Assembly: GCA_902175065.1 (NCBI GenBank)
Contig: CABIIJ010000009.1
Location: 1-58,300, forward strand
Direction of reading: 5' to 3'
Length of the DNA: 58,300 bases
Source: an uncultured Comamonas sp.
GTDB taxonomy: Bacteria; Pseudomonadota; Gammaproteobacteria; Burkholderiales; Burkholderiaceae_C
Part shown: positions 27,036 through 36,854 of the stretch, piece by piece
Layout of the letters: the number at the start of each line of letters is the position of its first letter
Position numbering within the stretch: the stretch's first letter is position 1
Made by a program: the position numbers and the translations under genes
The notes under the pieces: model-generated
Databases searched by the model: none
Seen by the model: the letters and a program-made list of their open reading frames with translations, nothing else
What the model was told of the DNA's origin: nothing

Positions 27036-28382
27036 TCACCCGCTGCCCCGAATCCGCCGTGCCGGGAAGTGGACGGTGAAGGTGCTGCCCTGGCCCAACT
27101 GGCTTTCGATGAGCAACTGCGCCCCGTGGCGCTGCAGGGCGTGTTTGACGATGGCCAGGCCCAGGCCGGTGCCGCCGGTTTCGCGCGAGCGGCTGCGGTC
27201 GATGCGGTAGAAGCGCTCGGTCAGCCGCGCCAGATGTTCGGGGGCAATGCCGGGGCCGCTGTCGCGCACTTGCAGGCGGGCGCTGCCGTCGGGCTGGGGC
27301 TGCCACAGCACTTGCACCCGCCCGCCTGCGGGGGTGTAGCGCAGGGCGTTGGTGATGAGGTTGGAGAAGGCGCTGACCAGTTCGACCTGCACGCCCAGCA
27401 GTTCCCCGGCCATGCCGGGGGCGTCGGGCGCAGGGAATTCCAGTTGGTGCGGCGTCTGCGCAGCATCCCCCTGCTTGCACAGCAGGGCGGACAGGGCGCG
27501 GGCCTCCACTTCGCATTGCTGGACGATGGCGCGGACGGATACGGCCTGGTCGTAGCCCGGCAGGGGGCTGCCTTCCAGCCGCGAGAGGGTGAGCAGGTCC
27601 TGCACCAGATGGTGCATCCGCTGCGCCTGCTGGCCCATGAGGTGCAGGTAGCGCTGGCGCTGGTCGGCCTCCAGCTCCAGGGTTTGCAGGGTTTCGACGA
27701 AGCCGACCAGCACGGTCAGCGGCGTGCGGATTTCGTGCGAGACGTTGGCGACAAATTCGCGGCGCATGGCTTCGGCCTGTTCCAGCGCGGTCACGTCCCG
27801 CGCCAGCAGCAGGTGCTGGCCGTTGCCGTAGGGGTAGAGCTGTACGGACAGGCGGGCGCCCTGGCTGCCGTCCATGGTCAACGGTTCGGAAAAATCGCCG
27901 TCGTGCCAATAGGTGAGCAGGGCCGGGTCACGCACCAGGTGGCCCAGGGCCTGGCCCAGGTCGCGCTCGGCCTGGAGGCCGAAGTGGCCTTCGGCCATGC
28001 GGTTGCACCATTCGATCTGGCCGTGCGCGTCCAGCAGGATCAGGCCGTTGGGGCTGGCCTGCAAGGCGTGCAACATGCCTTGGACGCGCAGTTGGGCGGC
28101 CTGGGCGGTTTGTTCTTTCGAGCGCAGCCAGCGCCGGGCCGAGGCGCTCAGGCCCGCCCACACCCCGTGCAGGTGCGGCACGGCGGACAGACGCCCGGTT
28201 TGCAGCCACGCCCACAGCTTGCCGGCCTGCCAGTTGTCCCACAGCAGCCACAGCCAGCTGCCCAGCAGGGCGGCAGCCAGCGCCCCGCCCCAGCCGCCCA
28301 GCCATGCGCCGATGGCGGCCAGTGCCGCCTGGGCCAGCGCCAGGGCCAGCCAGCGTTGCCACAGGGTGTCCATGCCGGTCAT
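27036..28382 (-). CDS. phoR: Phosphate-regulon sensor histidine kinase PhoR
   Basis: This 448-residue inner-membrane kinase has two hydrophobic segments in the first 50 residues with almost no periplasmic loop. A membrane-proximal linker and a PAS domain (about 105-200, PNGLILLDAHGQIEWCN) follow. The HisKA motif is REFVANVSHEIRTPL with His216. The HATPase has SNLITNALRYTP, VRDSGPGIAPEHL and GGTGLGLAIVKHAL. It senses phosphate indirectly through PstSCAB and PhoU and phosphorylates PhoB. The ATG at 28382 overlaps the phoB stop as ATGA, so the two are translationally coupled. Confidence 0.96.
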   Translation of the reverse strand: MTGMDTLWQRWLALALAQAALAAIGAWLGGWGGALAAALLGSWLWLLWDNWQAGKLWAWLQTGRLSAVPHLHGVWAGLSASARRWLRSKEQTAQAAQLRVQGMLHALQASPNGLILLDAHGQIEWCNRMAEGHFGLQAERDLGQALGHLVRDPALLTYWHDGDFSEPLTMDGSQGARLSVQLYPYGNGQHLLLARDVTALEQAEAMRREFVANVSHEIRTPLTVLVGFVETLQTLELEADQRQRYLHLMGQQAQRMHHLVQDLLTLSRLEGSPLPGYDQAVSVRAIVQQCEVEARALSALLCKQGDAAQTPHQLEFPAPDAPGMAGELLGVQVELVSAFSNLITNALRYTPAGGRVQVLWQPQPDGSARLQVRDSGPGIAPEHLARLTERFYRIDRSRSRETGGTGLGLAIVKHALQRHGAQLLIESQLGQGSTFTVHFPARRIRGSG

Positions 28383-29074
28383 TGCAGGTTGGCGCTGAGG
28401 CGGTAGCCCGTCCCGCGCACGGTCTGCACCATGGCCCCCGCCGCGCCCAGCGCCCGGCGCAGGCGCTTGACGTGGACGTCCACGGTGCGTTCCTCGATGT
28501 AGACGGCATCGCCCCACACCTGATCCAGCAACTGGCTGCGGCTGTGAACGCGCTCCGGGTGGTGCAGGAAGTGGCTGAGGAGCTTGAATTCCATCGGCCC
28601 CAGTTTCAGCGCCTCGCCCTGGTAGCTGACCTGGTGGGTGGCGCCGTCCAGTTGCAGGTCGCCGACTTTCAGCACCTCGCCGACACTGAGCGGCGCACGG
28701 CGGCGCAGCACGGCGCGGATGCGGGCCAACAGTTCTTGCACGGAAAAGGGTTTGGTGATGTAGTCGTCCGCCCCGGCGTCCAGCCCGGCGATCTTGTCCG
28801 GCTCGTCGCCCCGGGCGGTCAGCATCAGGATGGGCACCTGTTTGGTACGCGGCTGGCTGCGCCATTGCCGGGCCAGTTCCAGGCCGCTGCTGCCGCCGGG
28901 CAGCATCCAGTCCAGCAGGATCAGGTCGGGCACGCTGTCTTCCAGCGCCTTGCAGGCGCTGGGGCCGTCCTCGGCACACACGGGGGCGAAGCCGTGGTGG
29001 CGCAGGTTGATGGCGATGAGTTCGGCGATCGCGGGTTCGTCCTCCACGATCAGTACCTGGGGCATCTTCCTCAT
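28379..29074 (-). CDS. phoB: Phosphate-regulon response regulator PhoB
   Basis: This 231-residue OmpR-family regulator has a receiver domain with acidic EDE at 11-13, phosphoacceptor Asp55 in LILLDWMLPG and the conserved Lys in DDYITKPFS. The winged-helix domain contains LGPMEFKLLSHFLHHPERVHSRSQLLDQVWG and RTVDVHVKRLRRAL. It would bind the TGTCACA-type repeats seen upstream of pstS, ppk and ppx. The ATG at 29074 overlaps the phoU stop as ATGA, the second such coupling in this operon. Confidence 0.97.
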   Translation of the reverse strand: MRKMPQVLIVEDEPAIAELIAINLRHHGFAPVCAEDGPSACKALEDSVPDLILLDWMLPGGSSGLELARQWRSQPRTKQVPILMLTARGDEPDKIAGLDAGADDYITKPFSVQELLARIRAVLRRRAPLSVGEVLKVGDLQLDGATHQVSYQGEALKLGPMEFKLLSHFLHHPERVHSRSQLLDQVWGDAVYIEERTVDVHVKRLRRALGAAGAMVQTVRGTGYRLSANLQ

Positions 29075-29805
29075 GGGCGGACGGGGCTGGCCAAACCAGC
29101 ACTGGCTTGCAGGGCGGAGACGACCTGCTCCACGCTCTGGTGGCGCACGTCCATGCCTTCGACGAGGTAGATCACCTGCTCGGCCACGTTCTTGCTGTGG
29201 TCGCCGATGCGCTCGATGGCCTTGGCCAGGAACAGCAGGTCGAGGCTGGCAGAAATCTTGCGCGGGTCTTCCATCATGTAGGTGATGAGCTTGCGGATGA
29301 AGCCGTCGAATTCATCGTCGATCAGGTCATCGTCCTTGAGGATGGTGACGGCGACCTGGGTGTCCAGGCGGGCGAAGGCATCCAGCGTTTTGCGCAGCAG
29401 GCCGGAGGCCAGCTCGGCGGCCACACGCAGATCGCTGGTGGGCAGGGAGCGGGCCGCGCCGCTTTCGATGATGGATTGGACCATGCGGGCCATTTTGTGC
29501 GCCTCGTCGCCCATGCGCTCCAGGTTGGCCGTGGCCTTGGAGAAGGCGATCAGCAGGCGCAAGTCCCGCGCCGTGGGCTGGCGCCGGGCGATGATGGAGG
29601 ACAGCTCGTGGTCGATCTCCATCTCCATGGCGTTCACGCGCTTTTCGGTGGCGACGACTTGGTCGACCGCCTCGGTGCTGAAGCTGGTCAGCGCCTGCAC
29701 GGCGGTGCGGATTTGCGATTCCACCAGCCCGCCCAGTTCCATGACGCGGGCGGAAACGCGGTTGAGTTCGGCGTCGAACTGGCTGGAGAGATGTTTTTCT
29801 GTCAT
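29071..29805 (-). CDS. phoU: Phosphate transport regulator PhoU
   Basis: This 244-residue all-helical protein consists of two three-helix PhoU repeats. Signature sequences are EKHLSSQFDAELNRVSARVMELGGLVE, the metal-binding stretch IDHELSSIIARRQP, and in the second half LLFLAKAIERIGDHSKNVAEQVIYL (E-x-x-x-D pattern). It links PstB to PhoR, suppresses the Pho response in high phosphate and limits uptake. It lies 15 nt after pstB in the pst-pho operon. Confidence 0.97.
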   Translation of the reverse strand: MTEKHLSSQFDAELNRVSARVMELGGLVESQIRTAVQALTSFSTEAVDQVVATEKRVNAMEMEIDHELSSIIARRQPTARDLRLLIAFSKATANLERMGDEAHKMARMVQSIIESGAARSLPTSDLRVAAELASGLLRKTLDAFARLDTQVAVTILKDDDLIDDEFDGFIRKLITYMMEDPRKISASLDLLFLAKAIERIGDHSKNVAEQVIYLVEGMDVRHQSVEQVVSALQASAGLASPVRP

Positions 29806-29820
29806 TGGTGCGTTCCCCTG

Positions 29821-30606
29821 TCAGCCGAAACGGCCGGTGATGTAATCCTCGGTTTCCTTGCGCCTGGGCTTGAAGAACATCTGTTCCGTCTCGCCAAACT
29901 CCATCAGGTCGCCCAGGTACATATAGGCGGTGTAGTCGCTGCACCGCGCGGCCTGCTGCATGTTGTGGGTGACGATGACGACGGTGTAGTCATCCTTCAA
30001 TTCCGCAATCAGCTCCTCGATCTTGGCGGTGGAGATGGGGTCGAGGGCCGAGCACGGCTCGTCCAGCAACAGCACTTCGGGCCGGATGGCGATGCCCCGC
30101 GCAATGCACAACCGCTGCTGCTGCCCGCCGGACAGGCCGGAGCCGCTTTGTTGCAGCTTGTCCTTGACTTCCTTCCACAGCGCGGCTTTTTTCAAGGCCC
30201 ATTCCACGCGGTCGTCCATGTCGGCGGAGCTGAGGTTCTCGAACAGCTTCACGCCGAAGGCGATGTTGTCGTAGATGGACATGGGGAAGGGCGTGGGCTT
30301 CTGGAACACCATGCCGACCTTGGCGCGGATCAGGGCCACGTCCTGCTTGGCTGTAAGCAAGTTATCGCCGTCCAGCAGGATCTGGCCCTCGGCACGCTGT
30401 TCGGGGTACAGCTCGAACATGCGGTTGAAGGTGCGCAGCAGGGTGGACTTGCCGCAGCCGGACGGGCCGATGAAGGCGGTGACCTTCTTCTCCGGGATGT
30501 CCAGGTTGATGTTTTTCAGCGCGTGGAACTTGCCGTAATAGAAGTTCAGGTCACGCACGGCCAGCTTGGCGCTGGCAGGGATGGGGACGGGGGGCGTTGC
30601 AGTCAT
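29821..30606 (-). CDS. pstB: Phosphate ABC transporter ATP-binding protein PstB
   Basis: This 261-residue ABC ATPase has Walker [16 protein letters not shown]-loop [15 protein letters not shown] (a PstB hallmark), signature [16 protein letters not shown], Walker [14 protein letters not shown] and the switch His in [10 protein letters not shown]. It energises phosphate import through PstCA. The ATG at 30606 ([10 protein letters not shown]) is preferred to an upstream in-frame start at 30642, because the longer version overlaps the pstA stop and adds non-conserved residues. Confidence 0.97.
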   Translation of the reverse strand: MTATPPVPIPASAKLAVRDLNFYYGKFHALKNINLDIPEKKVTAFIGPSGCGKSTLLRTFNRMFELYPEQRAEGQILLDGDNLLTAKQDVALIRAKVGMVFQKPTPFPMSIYDNIAFGVKLFENLSSADMDDRVEWALKKAALWKEVKDKLQQSGSGLSGGQQQRLCIARGIAIRPEVLLLDEPCSALDPISTAKIEELIAELKDDYTVVIVTHNMQQAARCSDYTAYMYLGDLMEFGETEQMFFKPRRKETEDYITGRFG

Positions 30607-30641
30607 GGTTGTCGATTCTTGCTTCCTGAATGGCTCAGGCA

Positions 30642-31547
30642 TTACTTTTGGCGGGTGATGACGCGGGCCAGGATGTTCAGGCCCAGCACGGCCACCGTGA
30701 TCAGGAACACACCGGCCCAGGCCAGTTGCTGCCAGTTCTCATAGGGACTCATCGCAAATTTGAAAATGGTGACGGGCAGGCTGGCCATGGGCTTGGACAG
30801 GTCGCTGTTCCAGAACTGGTTGTTCAGCGCGGTGAACAGCAGCGGTGCCGTCTCGCCCGCAATGCGGGCCACGGCCAGCAGCACGCCGGTAATCACCCCG
30901 GCGCGGGCGGCCCGCAGCGTGACCATGCTGATGACCTTCCACTTGGGCGTGCCCAGGGCGTAGGCCGCTTCGCGCAGGCTGGCGGGTACCAGCACCAGCA
31001 TGTTCTCGGTGGTGCGGATGACCACCGGAATCACGATCAGCGCCAGCGCCACGATGCCCGCCCAGGCAGAAAAGCTGCGCAACTGCGCCACCACCACGGT
31101 GTAGACGAACAGGCCGATGACGATGGACGGGGCCGACAGCAGGATGTCGTTCACGAACCGCGTGGTGCTGGCCAGCCAGCCCTGGCGGCCATATTCGGCC
31201 AGATACACCCCGGCCATCACGCCGATGGGCGTGCCCACGAAGGTGGCCAGCGCCACCATCACGAAGGAGCCGAAGATGGCGTTGGCCAGCCCGCCCGCAT
31301 CGTTGGGCGGCGGCGTCATGTCGGTAAACAGGGCCAGGCTCAGGCCGCCCAGCCCCAGGCGGATGGTTTCCCACAGAATCCACACCAGCCAGAACACGCC
31401 GAACAGCATGGCGGCCATCGACAGGGTCAGCGCCAGCCGGTTCAGGCGCTTGCGGCTTTGGTAGCGGGCCTGCCGCACCTGGGCCAGCGCGGCGGCATCG
31501 ATGACTTTTGCGGAGGTCGTCGCCTGCGCGGAGATGGCAGCCTTCAT
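30642..31547 (-). CDS. pstA: Phosphate ABC transporter permease PstA
   Basis: This 301-residue permease has six membrane helices. The EAA-type coupling motif is [30 protein letters not shown], and [18 protein letters not shown] is typical of PstA. The N-terminal ~35 residues are cytoplasmic. The start ATG at 31547 overlaps the pstC stop codon as ATGA. Confidence 0.96.
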   Translation of the reverse strand: MKAAISAQATTSAKVIDAAALAQVRQARYQSRKRLNRLALTLSMAAMLFGVFWLVWILWETIRLGLGGLSLALFTDMTPPPNDAGGLANAIFGSFVMVALATFVGTPIGVMAGVYLAEYGRQGWLASTTRFVNDILLSAPSIVIGLFVYTVVVAQLRSFSAWAGIVALALIVIPVVIRTTENMLVLVPASLREAAYALGTPKWKVISMVTLRAARAGVITGVLLAVARIAGETAPLLFTALNNQFWNSDLSKPMASLPVTIFKFAMSPYENWQQLAWAGVFLITVAVLGLNILARVITRQK

Positions 31548-32569
31548 GCGCGTGCCCCTTCATTTTTCTGCAAACGGTTGAGCAGCACCTTGGACAGCGC
31601 CAGCACCACGAAGGTGATGAAGAACAGCACCAGCCCCAGGTAGATCAGCGATGCCTGGTGCAGCCCCTCGCCCGCCTCGGCAAACTCGTTGGCCAGGGCG
31701 GAAGTAATGCTGTTGGCCGCCTCGAACACCGACAGGGAGTTGAGCTGGTTCATGTTGCCGATGACGAAGGTGACGGCCATCGTCTCGCCCAGGGCGCGGC
31801 CCAGGCCCAGCATGATGCCGCCGAGCACGCCGGTCTTGGTGTAGGGCAGCACCACTTTCCAGACCACCTCCCAGGTGGTGGAACCCAGGCCGTAGGCCGA
31901 TTCCTTGAGCAGGGCCGGCGTCACCTCGAACACATCGCGCATCACCGAGGCGATGAACGGGATGATCATGATCGCCAGGATGATGCCCGCCGACAGGATG
32001 CCGATGCCCACCGGCGGCCCCGACACGAACGCGCCCAGGTAGGGCACGCCGTCCAGCAAGGCTTGCAGCGGCTGCTGCACGTAGGTGGCCAGCACCGGGC
32101 CGAACACCATCAGCCCCCACATGCCGTAGACGATGGAGGGCACGGCGGCCAGCAGCTCGATGGCCGTGCCCAGCGGGCGCTTGAGCCACGCGGGCGACAG
32201 CTCCGTCAGGAACAGGGCGATGCCGAAGCTCACCGGCACGGCAATCACCAGGGCGATGAACGAGGTGGCCAGCGTGCCGTAGACCATCACCAGCCCGCCG
32301 TACTGGTCTTGCACCGGATCCCAGACGCTGCTGGTGAGGAAACCCAGGCCGTATTCACGGATGGACGGCCAGGCCCCCACCAGCAAGGTGCCCATGATGG
32401 CCAGCAGCAGCCCCAGCGTGAGCGCCGCAGCGCCGCCCGCGAGACTGCCAAACAAACGATCCGCCATGCGCCCCGAGATGACGGGGCGCCGTGGCGGCAA
32501 GGGCAGCCCCTGGGGCTGCGGGGACGAAGGGATGGGTCTGGACACGTTCTGCATTTTCTGGTGAATCAC
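31544..32569 (-). CDS. pstC: Phosphate ABC transporter permease PstC
   Basis: This 341-residue permease has a Pro-rich cytoplasmic N-terminus of about 35 residues and six helices. The coupling motif is [30 protein letters not shown], and [14 protein letters not shown] matches PstC. I take the GTG at 32569, which has AAGG 6 nt upstream; the ATG at 32554 is a real alternative giving a protein five residues shorter. It is separated from pstS by 112 bp containing a hairpin. Confidence 0.94.
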   Translation of the reverse strand: MIHQKMQNVSRPIPSSPQPQGLPLPPRRPVISGRMADRLFGSLAGGAAALTLGLLLAIMGTLLVGAWPSIREYGLGFLTSSVWDPVQDQYGGLVMVYGTLATSFIALVIAVPVSFGIALFLTELSPAWLKRPLGTAIELLAAVPSIVYGMWGLMVFGPVLATYVQQPLQALLDGVPYLGAFVSGPPVGIGILSAGIILAIMIIPFIASVMRDVFEVTPALLKESAYGLGSTTWEVVWKVVLPYTKTGVLGGIMLGLGRALGETMAVTFVIGNMNQLNSLSVFEAANSITSALANEFAEAGEGLHQASLIYLGLVLFFITFVVLALSKVLLNRLQKNEGARA

Positions 32570-32586
32570 GGGGAGCCTTATTCCAT

Positions 32587-32675
32587 TTCCAGATCAATAG
32601 AGTACGCGAAGGCGAAGCGCAGACATTACGGGCGTAAGGCCAGCGAAGCCGACAAAGTAATCCATTGATCTGGAA
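32587..32675 (-). repeat. Hairpin in the pstS-pstC intergenic region
   Basis: TTCCAGATCAAT (32587) pairs perfectly with ATTGATCTGGAA (32664), enclosing an interior with GGCGAAGCGCAGACATTACG and a related inverted stretch. It lies just after the pstS stop. Such elements after a binding-protein gene usually stabilise the upstream mRNA and reduce permease expression; that role is inferred here. Confidence 0.72.
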
Positions 32676-32681
32676 TTGGAA

Positions 32682-33728
32682 TTACTTCAGGCTGATGGCC
32701 TTGCCGGAAGTGTCCTTGATACCGCCCCAGGACTGGAAGATGACGTTCTTGACGGTATCGGGCATGGGCACGTAGTCCAGATCGGAAGCCGTTGTGTCGC
32801 CCGACTTGTAGGCCCACTCGAAGAACTTGAGCGATGCCTGGGCCTGGGCGGGCTTGTCCTGGTTCTGGTGCATCAGGATGAAGGTGGCGCTGGTAATGGG
32901 CCAGGCGGCCTGGCCGGGCTGGTTGGTCAGGATCTGGTAGAAGCTCTGGCTCCAGTTGGCGCCAGCGGCGGCGGCCTTGAAGGATTCATCGCTGGGCTGG
33001 ACGAACTTGCCGTCCTGGTTCTGGAGCTGCGCATAGGTCAGCTTGTTCTGCTTGACGTAGGCATATTCCACGTAGCCGATGGAGTTGGCCAGACGGCCCA
33101 CGAAGGCGGCCACGCCCTCGTTGCCCTTGCCGCCCGCACCGGTGGGCCAGTTCACGGCCTTGCCTTCACCGACTTTCTCTTTCCACTCTGGGTTCACCTT
33201 GGACAGGTAATTGGTAAAGCCGAAGGTGGTGCCCGAACCATCCGCACGGCGCACCGGGCTGATTTTTGCCGCTGGCAGGGGCAGACCTGGGTTCAGCGCG
33301 GCGATGGCCGGATCGTTCCACAGCGTGATCTTGCCCAGGTAGATGTCGCCCAGCACCTGGCCGTTCAGCTTCAGCTCGCCGGGCTTGATGCCCTTGATGT
33401 TCACCACCGGCACGATGCCGCCGATCACCGTGGGAAACTGCACCAGGCCCTTGGCTTGCAGGTCGGCATCCTTGAGCGGCTCGTCGGATGCGCCGAAGTC
33501 CACGGTCTTGGCTTCGATCTGCTTGAGGCCCGCGCTGGAGCCGACCGACTGGTAATTGATCTTCACACCGGTGGCCTTGTGGTAATCCGCAGCCCATTTG
33601 GCATACAGCGGAGCCGGAAAGCTGGCACCCGCGCCGGTGGCCTCTTGCTGGGCCAGAACGGGAGTGCTCCAGGCGGCGGCCGTCACCGCCAGGATGGTCA
33701 GAACGCGTTGTGCGATGGTGGTTTTCAT
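32682..33728 (-). CDS. pstS: Periplasmic phosphate-binding protein PstS
   Basis: This 348-residue protein has a Sec signal peptide ([20 protein letters not shown], cleavage after VLAQ). The mature protein begins [21 protein letters not shown], the PstS signature. The phosphate-site sequence [10 protein letters not shown] and the loop [17 protein letters not shown] are also present. It captures inorganic phosphate and delivers it to PstCA. AAGGAGC precedes the ATG. A consensus Pho box lies about 60 nt upstream. It is the first gene of pstS-pstC-pstA-pstB-phoU-phoB-phoR. Confidence 0.97.
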   Translation of the reverse strand: MKTTIAQRVLTILAVTAAAWSTPVLAQQEATGAGASFPAPLYAKWAADYHKATGVKINYQSVGSSAGLKQIEAKTVDFGASDEPLKDADLQAKGLVQFPTVIGGIVPVVNIKGIKPGELKLNGQVLGDIYLGKITLWNDPAIAALNPGLPLPAAKISPVRRADGSGTTFGFTNYLSKVNPEWKEKVGEGKAVNWPTGAGGKGNEGVAAFVGRLANSIGYVEYAYVKQNKLTYAQLQNQDGKFVQPSDESFKAAAAGANWSQSFYQILTNQPGQAAWPITSATFILMHQNQDKPAQAQASLKFFEWAYKSGDTTASDLDYVPMPDTVKNVIFQSWGGIKDTSGKAISLK

Positions 33729-33773
33729 GGTGCAGAAGCTCCTTGTGGGTGGAATAAAACTTCACTGCACGGA

Positions 33774-33806
33774 ACTGTAGAAGCGCTATGTGACAACCGT
33801 GTGACA
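33774..33806 (-). promoter_or_regulatory. Pho box and -10 of the pst-pho operon
   Basis: On the minus strand two perfect TGTCACA heptamers (33800-33806 and 33789-33795) are 11 bp apart. TACAGT (33774-33779) follows after 9 nt as the -10. There is no separate -35, as expected for a PhoB-activated promoter. Confidence 0.88.
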
Positions 33807-33884
33807 CCGCATTGTCCCAGTGTGCAACAGCGCCAGCCCCCACGCCCTGCTGCAAAACCTCCGCGCCCCAGCGCCAGGCAACGT

Positions 33885-33900
33885 TGGCACGCAATGTGCT
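33885..33900 (+). promoter_or_regulatory. Sigma-54 type promoter of the aldehyde/alcohol dehydrogenase operon
   Basis: TGGCACG-CAAT-GTGCT matches the consensus TGGCACG-N4-TTGCW with one mismatch. The invariant GG (33886-33887) and GC (33898-33899) are exactly 10 nt apart. It lies 61 nt before the aldehyde dehydrogenase ATG. An AcoR-like sigma-54 activator is encoded just downstream. Confidence 0.78.
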
Positions 33901-33960
33901 TATGGATAGGCAGCCACGCAACGGCTATTCCCAACCATCAACCATCAAGGAGACACCCCC

Positions 33961-35487
33961 ATGGACATGTTTGAATTCCAGCGTTTCAACCTCGACCTTG
34001 CCTTCCCCTACCGCCAGAAGTACGACAACTTCATCGGCGGCAAGTGGGTGGCGCCGGTGGCCGGGCGCTACTTCGACAACATCTCGCCCATCACCGGCAA
34101 GCCGTTTTGCAAGGTGGCGCAGTCCGATGCCGACGACGTGAACCTGGCGCTGGACGCCGCCCACGCCGCGCAGGAGAAATGGGGCAAGACCTCGGTGGCC
34201 GAACGCGCGGGCATTTTGCTGAAAATCGCCGACCGCATGGAGCAGAACCTGGAGCGGCTGGCCATTGCCGAAACCATCGACAACGGCAAGCCGCTGCGCG
34301 AAACCCTGGCCGCCGACCTGCCGCTGGGCATCGACCACTTCCGCTACTTTGCCGGCTGCATCCGCGCCCAGGAAGGCACGATCTCCGAGATCGACGCCAA
34401 CACCGTGGCCTACCACTTCAACGAGCCGATGGGCGTGGTCGGGCAGATCATCCCCTGGAACTTCCCGCTGCTGATGGCCTGCTGGAAACTGGCGCCCGCG
34501 CTGGCCGCAGGCTGCTCGGTGGTGATGAAGCCGGCCGAGCAAACCCCGGCCTCGATCCTGGTGCTGATGGAGCTGATCGCCGACCTGCTGCCGCCCGGCG
34601 TGCTCAACATCGTCAACGGCTACGGCAAGGAAGCGGGCGAGGCCCTGGCTACCAGCAAGCGCATCGCCAAGATCGCCTTCACCGGCTCCACCCCCGTGGG
34701 CCAGCGCATCCTGCACGCGGCGGCCGACAACCTCATCCCCTCCACCGTGGAGCTGGGCGGCAAAAGCCCCAACATCTTCTTTGCCGACGTGCTCGATGCC
34801 GACGACGCCTTCCTGGACAAGGCGCTGGAAGGCTTTGCCATGTTCGCCCTGAACCAGGGCGAGGTGTGTACCTGCCCCTCGCGCATCCTGGTGCAGGAGT
34901 CGATCTACGAACGCTTCATGGAGCGGGCCGTGGCCCGCGTCGAGGCCATGAAGCAGGGCCACCCGCTGGACAAGTCCACCATGGTCGGGGCGCAGGTGTC
35001 GCAAGCCCAGCTCGACCGCATCCTGGGCTACGTGGAAATCGGCCGCCAGGAAGGCGCTCAGTGCCTGACCGGCGGCGAACGCCTGCGGGCCGGGGGCAAT
35101 ATCGACGACGGCTTCTTCATCAAGCCCACGCTGCTGTACGGCCAGAACCACATGCGCGTGTTCCAGGAAGAAATCTTCGGCCCCGTGGCCTCGGTCACGA
35201 CGTTCAAGGACGTGCAGGATGCCGTGCGCATCGCCAACGACACCGAATACGGCCTGGGCGCAGGCGTGTGGAGCCGCAACGGCAGCGTGGCCTACCACAT
35301 GGGCCGCGCCATCCAGGCCGGGCGCGTGTGGACGAATTGCTACCACCTCTACCCCGCGCACGCGGCCTTTGGCGGCTATAAGAAGTCCGGCATCGGCCGC
35401 GAAACGCACAAGCTGGCGCTGTCCAACTACCAGCAGACCAAGAACCTGCTGGTCAGCTACAACCCGCAAGCGCTGGGCTTTTTCTAA
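33961..35487 (+). CDS. NAD-dependent acetaldehyde dehydrogenase (AcoD/ExaC type)
   Basis: This 508-residue ALDH oxidises acetaldehyde to acetate. Typical sequences are [20 protein letters not shown] (NAD-binding region), [22 protein letters not shown] (catalytic Glu region) and [11 protein letters not shown] with the nucleophilic Cys near residue 300. The Cys-Thr-Cys form and the N-terminus [18 protein letters not shown] match the AcoD/ExaC branch used in ethanol and acetoin catabolism. AAGGAGA lies before the ATG. The adh gene follows after 72 nt, and the pair is preceded by a sigma-54 promoter. Confidence 0.93.
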   Translation: MDMFEFQRFNLDLAFPYRQKYDNFIGGKWVAPVAGRYFDNISPITGKPFCKVAQSDADDVNLALDAAHAAQEKWGKTSVAERAGILLKIADRMEQNLERLAIAETIDNGKPLRETLAADLPLGIDHFRYFAGCIRAQEGTISEIDANTVAYHFNEPMGVVGQIIPWNFPLLMACWKLAPALAAGCSVVMKPAEQTPASILVLMELIADLLPPGVLNIVNGYGKEAGEALATSKRIAKIAFTGSTPVGQRILHAAADNLIPSTVELGGKSPNIFFADVLDADDAFLDKALEGFAMFALNQGEVCTCPSRILVQESIYERFMERAVARVEAMKQGHPLDKSTMVGAQVSQAQLDRILGYVEIGRQEGAQCLTGGERLRAGGNIDDGFFIKPTLLYGQNHMRVFQEEIFGPVASVTTFKDVQDAVRIANDTEYGLGAGVWSRNGSVAYHMGRAIQAGRVWTNCYHLYPAHAAFGGYKKSGIGRETHKLALSNYQQTKNLLVSYNPQALGFF

Positions 35488-35559
35488 ACACCGGGTCGGG
35501 GCCAGCCCGCTGCGCTGGCCCCTGGAAACAACTTTCTTTCTTGAAAAGGAGCAATACCG

Positions 35560-36588
35560 ATGGAAACCACCATGAAAGCCGCCGTCGTGCGCGAATTCGG
35601 CAAACCGCTGGTCATCGAAGAAGTCACCGTTCCCCGGCCCGGCCCGGGCCAGGTGCTGGTGCGCATCGAGGCCTCCGGCGTCTGCCACACCGACCTGCAC
35701 GCCGCCCACGGGGATTGGCCGGTCAAGCCCAACCCGCCCTTCATCCCGGGCCACGAGGGCGTGGGCTACGTGGTCGGCGTGGGCACCGGGGTGCGCCACG
35801 TCAAGGAGGGCGACCGCGTCGGGATTCCCTGGCTGTATTCCGCCTGCGGGCATTGCCCCCATTGCCTGGGCGGCTGGGAAACCTTGTGCGAAAGCCAGCA
35901 GAACACCGGCTACTCGGTCAATGGCGGCTTTGCCCGCTACACCGTGGCCGAGGCCGACTACGTGGGCCGCCTGCCCGACAACATCGGCTTCATCGACATC
36001 GCCCCGGTGCTTTGCGCAGGCGTCACCGTCTACAAGGGGCTGAAGGTGACCGACACCAAACCGGGCGATTGGGTCGTCATCTCGGGCATCGGCGGCCTGG
36101 GCCACATGGCCGTCCAGTACGCCCGGGCCATGGGGCTGAACGTTGCCGCCGTCGATATCGACGACAGCAAGCTGGCCCTGGCCCGCCGCCTGGGCGCAGA
36201 GGTGACGGTGAACGCCAGAAATACCGACCCGGCGGCCTACCTGAAACGCGAAATCGGCGGAGCGCATGGCGTGCTCGTCACCGCCGTCTCGCCCAAGGCG
36301 TTCGAGCAGGCGCTGGGCATGACGCGCCGTGGCGGCACCATTGCCCTGAACGGGCTGCCGCCCGGCGATTTCCCCTTGCCGATCTTCGACATGGTGCTCA
36401 ACGGCATCACGGTGCGCGGCTCCATCGTCGGCACCCGCCTGGACCTGCAGGAAGCGCTGGACTTTGCCGGTACCGGCAAGGTCGCCGCCACCGTGTCGAC
36501 GGAGAAGCTGGAAAACATCAACCAGGTCTTCGAGCGGATGCTGCAAGGCCAGATCGATGGCCGGGTGGTGCTGGACATGGCGGCATAA
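35560..36588 (+). CDS. adhP: Zinc-dependent alcohol dehydrogenase (AdhP type)
   Basis: This 342-residue medium-chain dehydrogenase oxidises ethanol and similar primary alcohols with NAD. The catalytic zinc ligands are in [14 protein letters not shown] and GHEGVGYV. The structural zinc cysteines are in [19 protein letters not shown]. The Rossmann motif is [15 protein letters not shown], with Asp in AVDIDD indicating NAD preference. The first Met at 35560 and a second at 35572 ([10 protein letters not shown]) are both possible starts; AAAGGAGC precedes the first. It supplies acetaldehyde to the upstream-encoded dehydrogenase. Confidence 0.95.
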   Translation: METTMKAAVVREFGKPLVIEEVTVPRPGPGQVLVRIEASGVCHTDLHAAHGDWPVKPNPPFIPGHEGVGYVVGVGTGVRHVKEGDRVGIPWLYSACGHCPHCLGGWETLCESQQNTGYSVNGGFARYTVAEADYVGRLPDNIGFIDIAPVLCAGVTVYKGLKVTDTKPGDWVVISGIGGLGHMAVQYARAMGLNVAAVDIDDSKLALARRLGAEVTVNARNTDPAAYLKREIGGAHGVLVTAVSPKAFEQALGMTRRGGTIALNGLPPGDFPLPIFDMVLNGITVRGSIVGTRLDLQEALDFAGTGKVAATVSTEKLENINQVFERMLQGQIDGRVVLDMAA

Positions 36589-36609
36589 GAACCTGTTTCA
36601 TCACCCGTA

Positions 36610-36642
36610 AATCCCGGCACAAGCCTGCGCCGGGATTTTTTT
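36610..36642 (+). terminator. Intrinsic terminator of the ald-adh operon
   Basis: AATCCCGGC (36610) pairs with GCCGGGATT (36629) and is followed by TTTTT. It begins 22 nt after the adh stop codon. Confidence 0.9.
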
Positions 36643-36663
36643 GCCTGAGAAATACAAAAAAAA

Positions 36664-36744
36664 GGAGCTGCTGCCGCTTTGTATTCAAATACATCAGGCA
36701 TTAAATATATTGGTATTGATATATATCAAGCGGAACAAGCTATG
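36664..36744. repeat. Hairpin element copy 6, before the acoR-like gene
   Basis: GGAGCTGCTGCCGCTTTGTA pairs with the reverse complement of TATATCAAGCGGAACAAGCT. It is AT-rich between the arms. It lies between the ald-adh terminator and the regulator gene, in the 266-bp gap. Confidence 0.68.
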
Positions 36745-36854
36745 AAAATAATGAAGCATGGGGATATCCAGCTTGTTCCCGCACGCCCTGGCAGGCACAC
36801 TGGGCCGGTTGTACGCTCCCGCGCCGACCTGCTTCTTTTTTTGGGGGAATCTGC

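Noticed and set aside
27036-29102. Apparent 688-residue fusion of phoB and phoR
   Set aside because: The first 240 codons are phoB read out of frame. The genuine PhoR start overlaps the phoB stop codon at 28382.
34044-35381. Overlapping 445-codon frame inside the aldehyde dehydrogenase gene
   Set aside because: It is a shifted-frame shadow produced by high GC at third positions; the dehydrogenase frame has all catalytic motifs.
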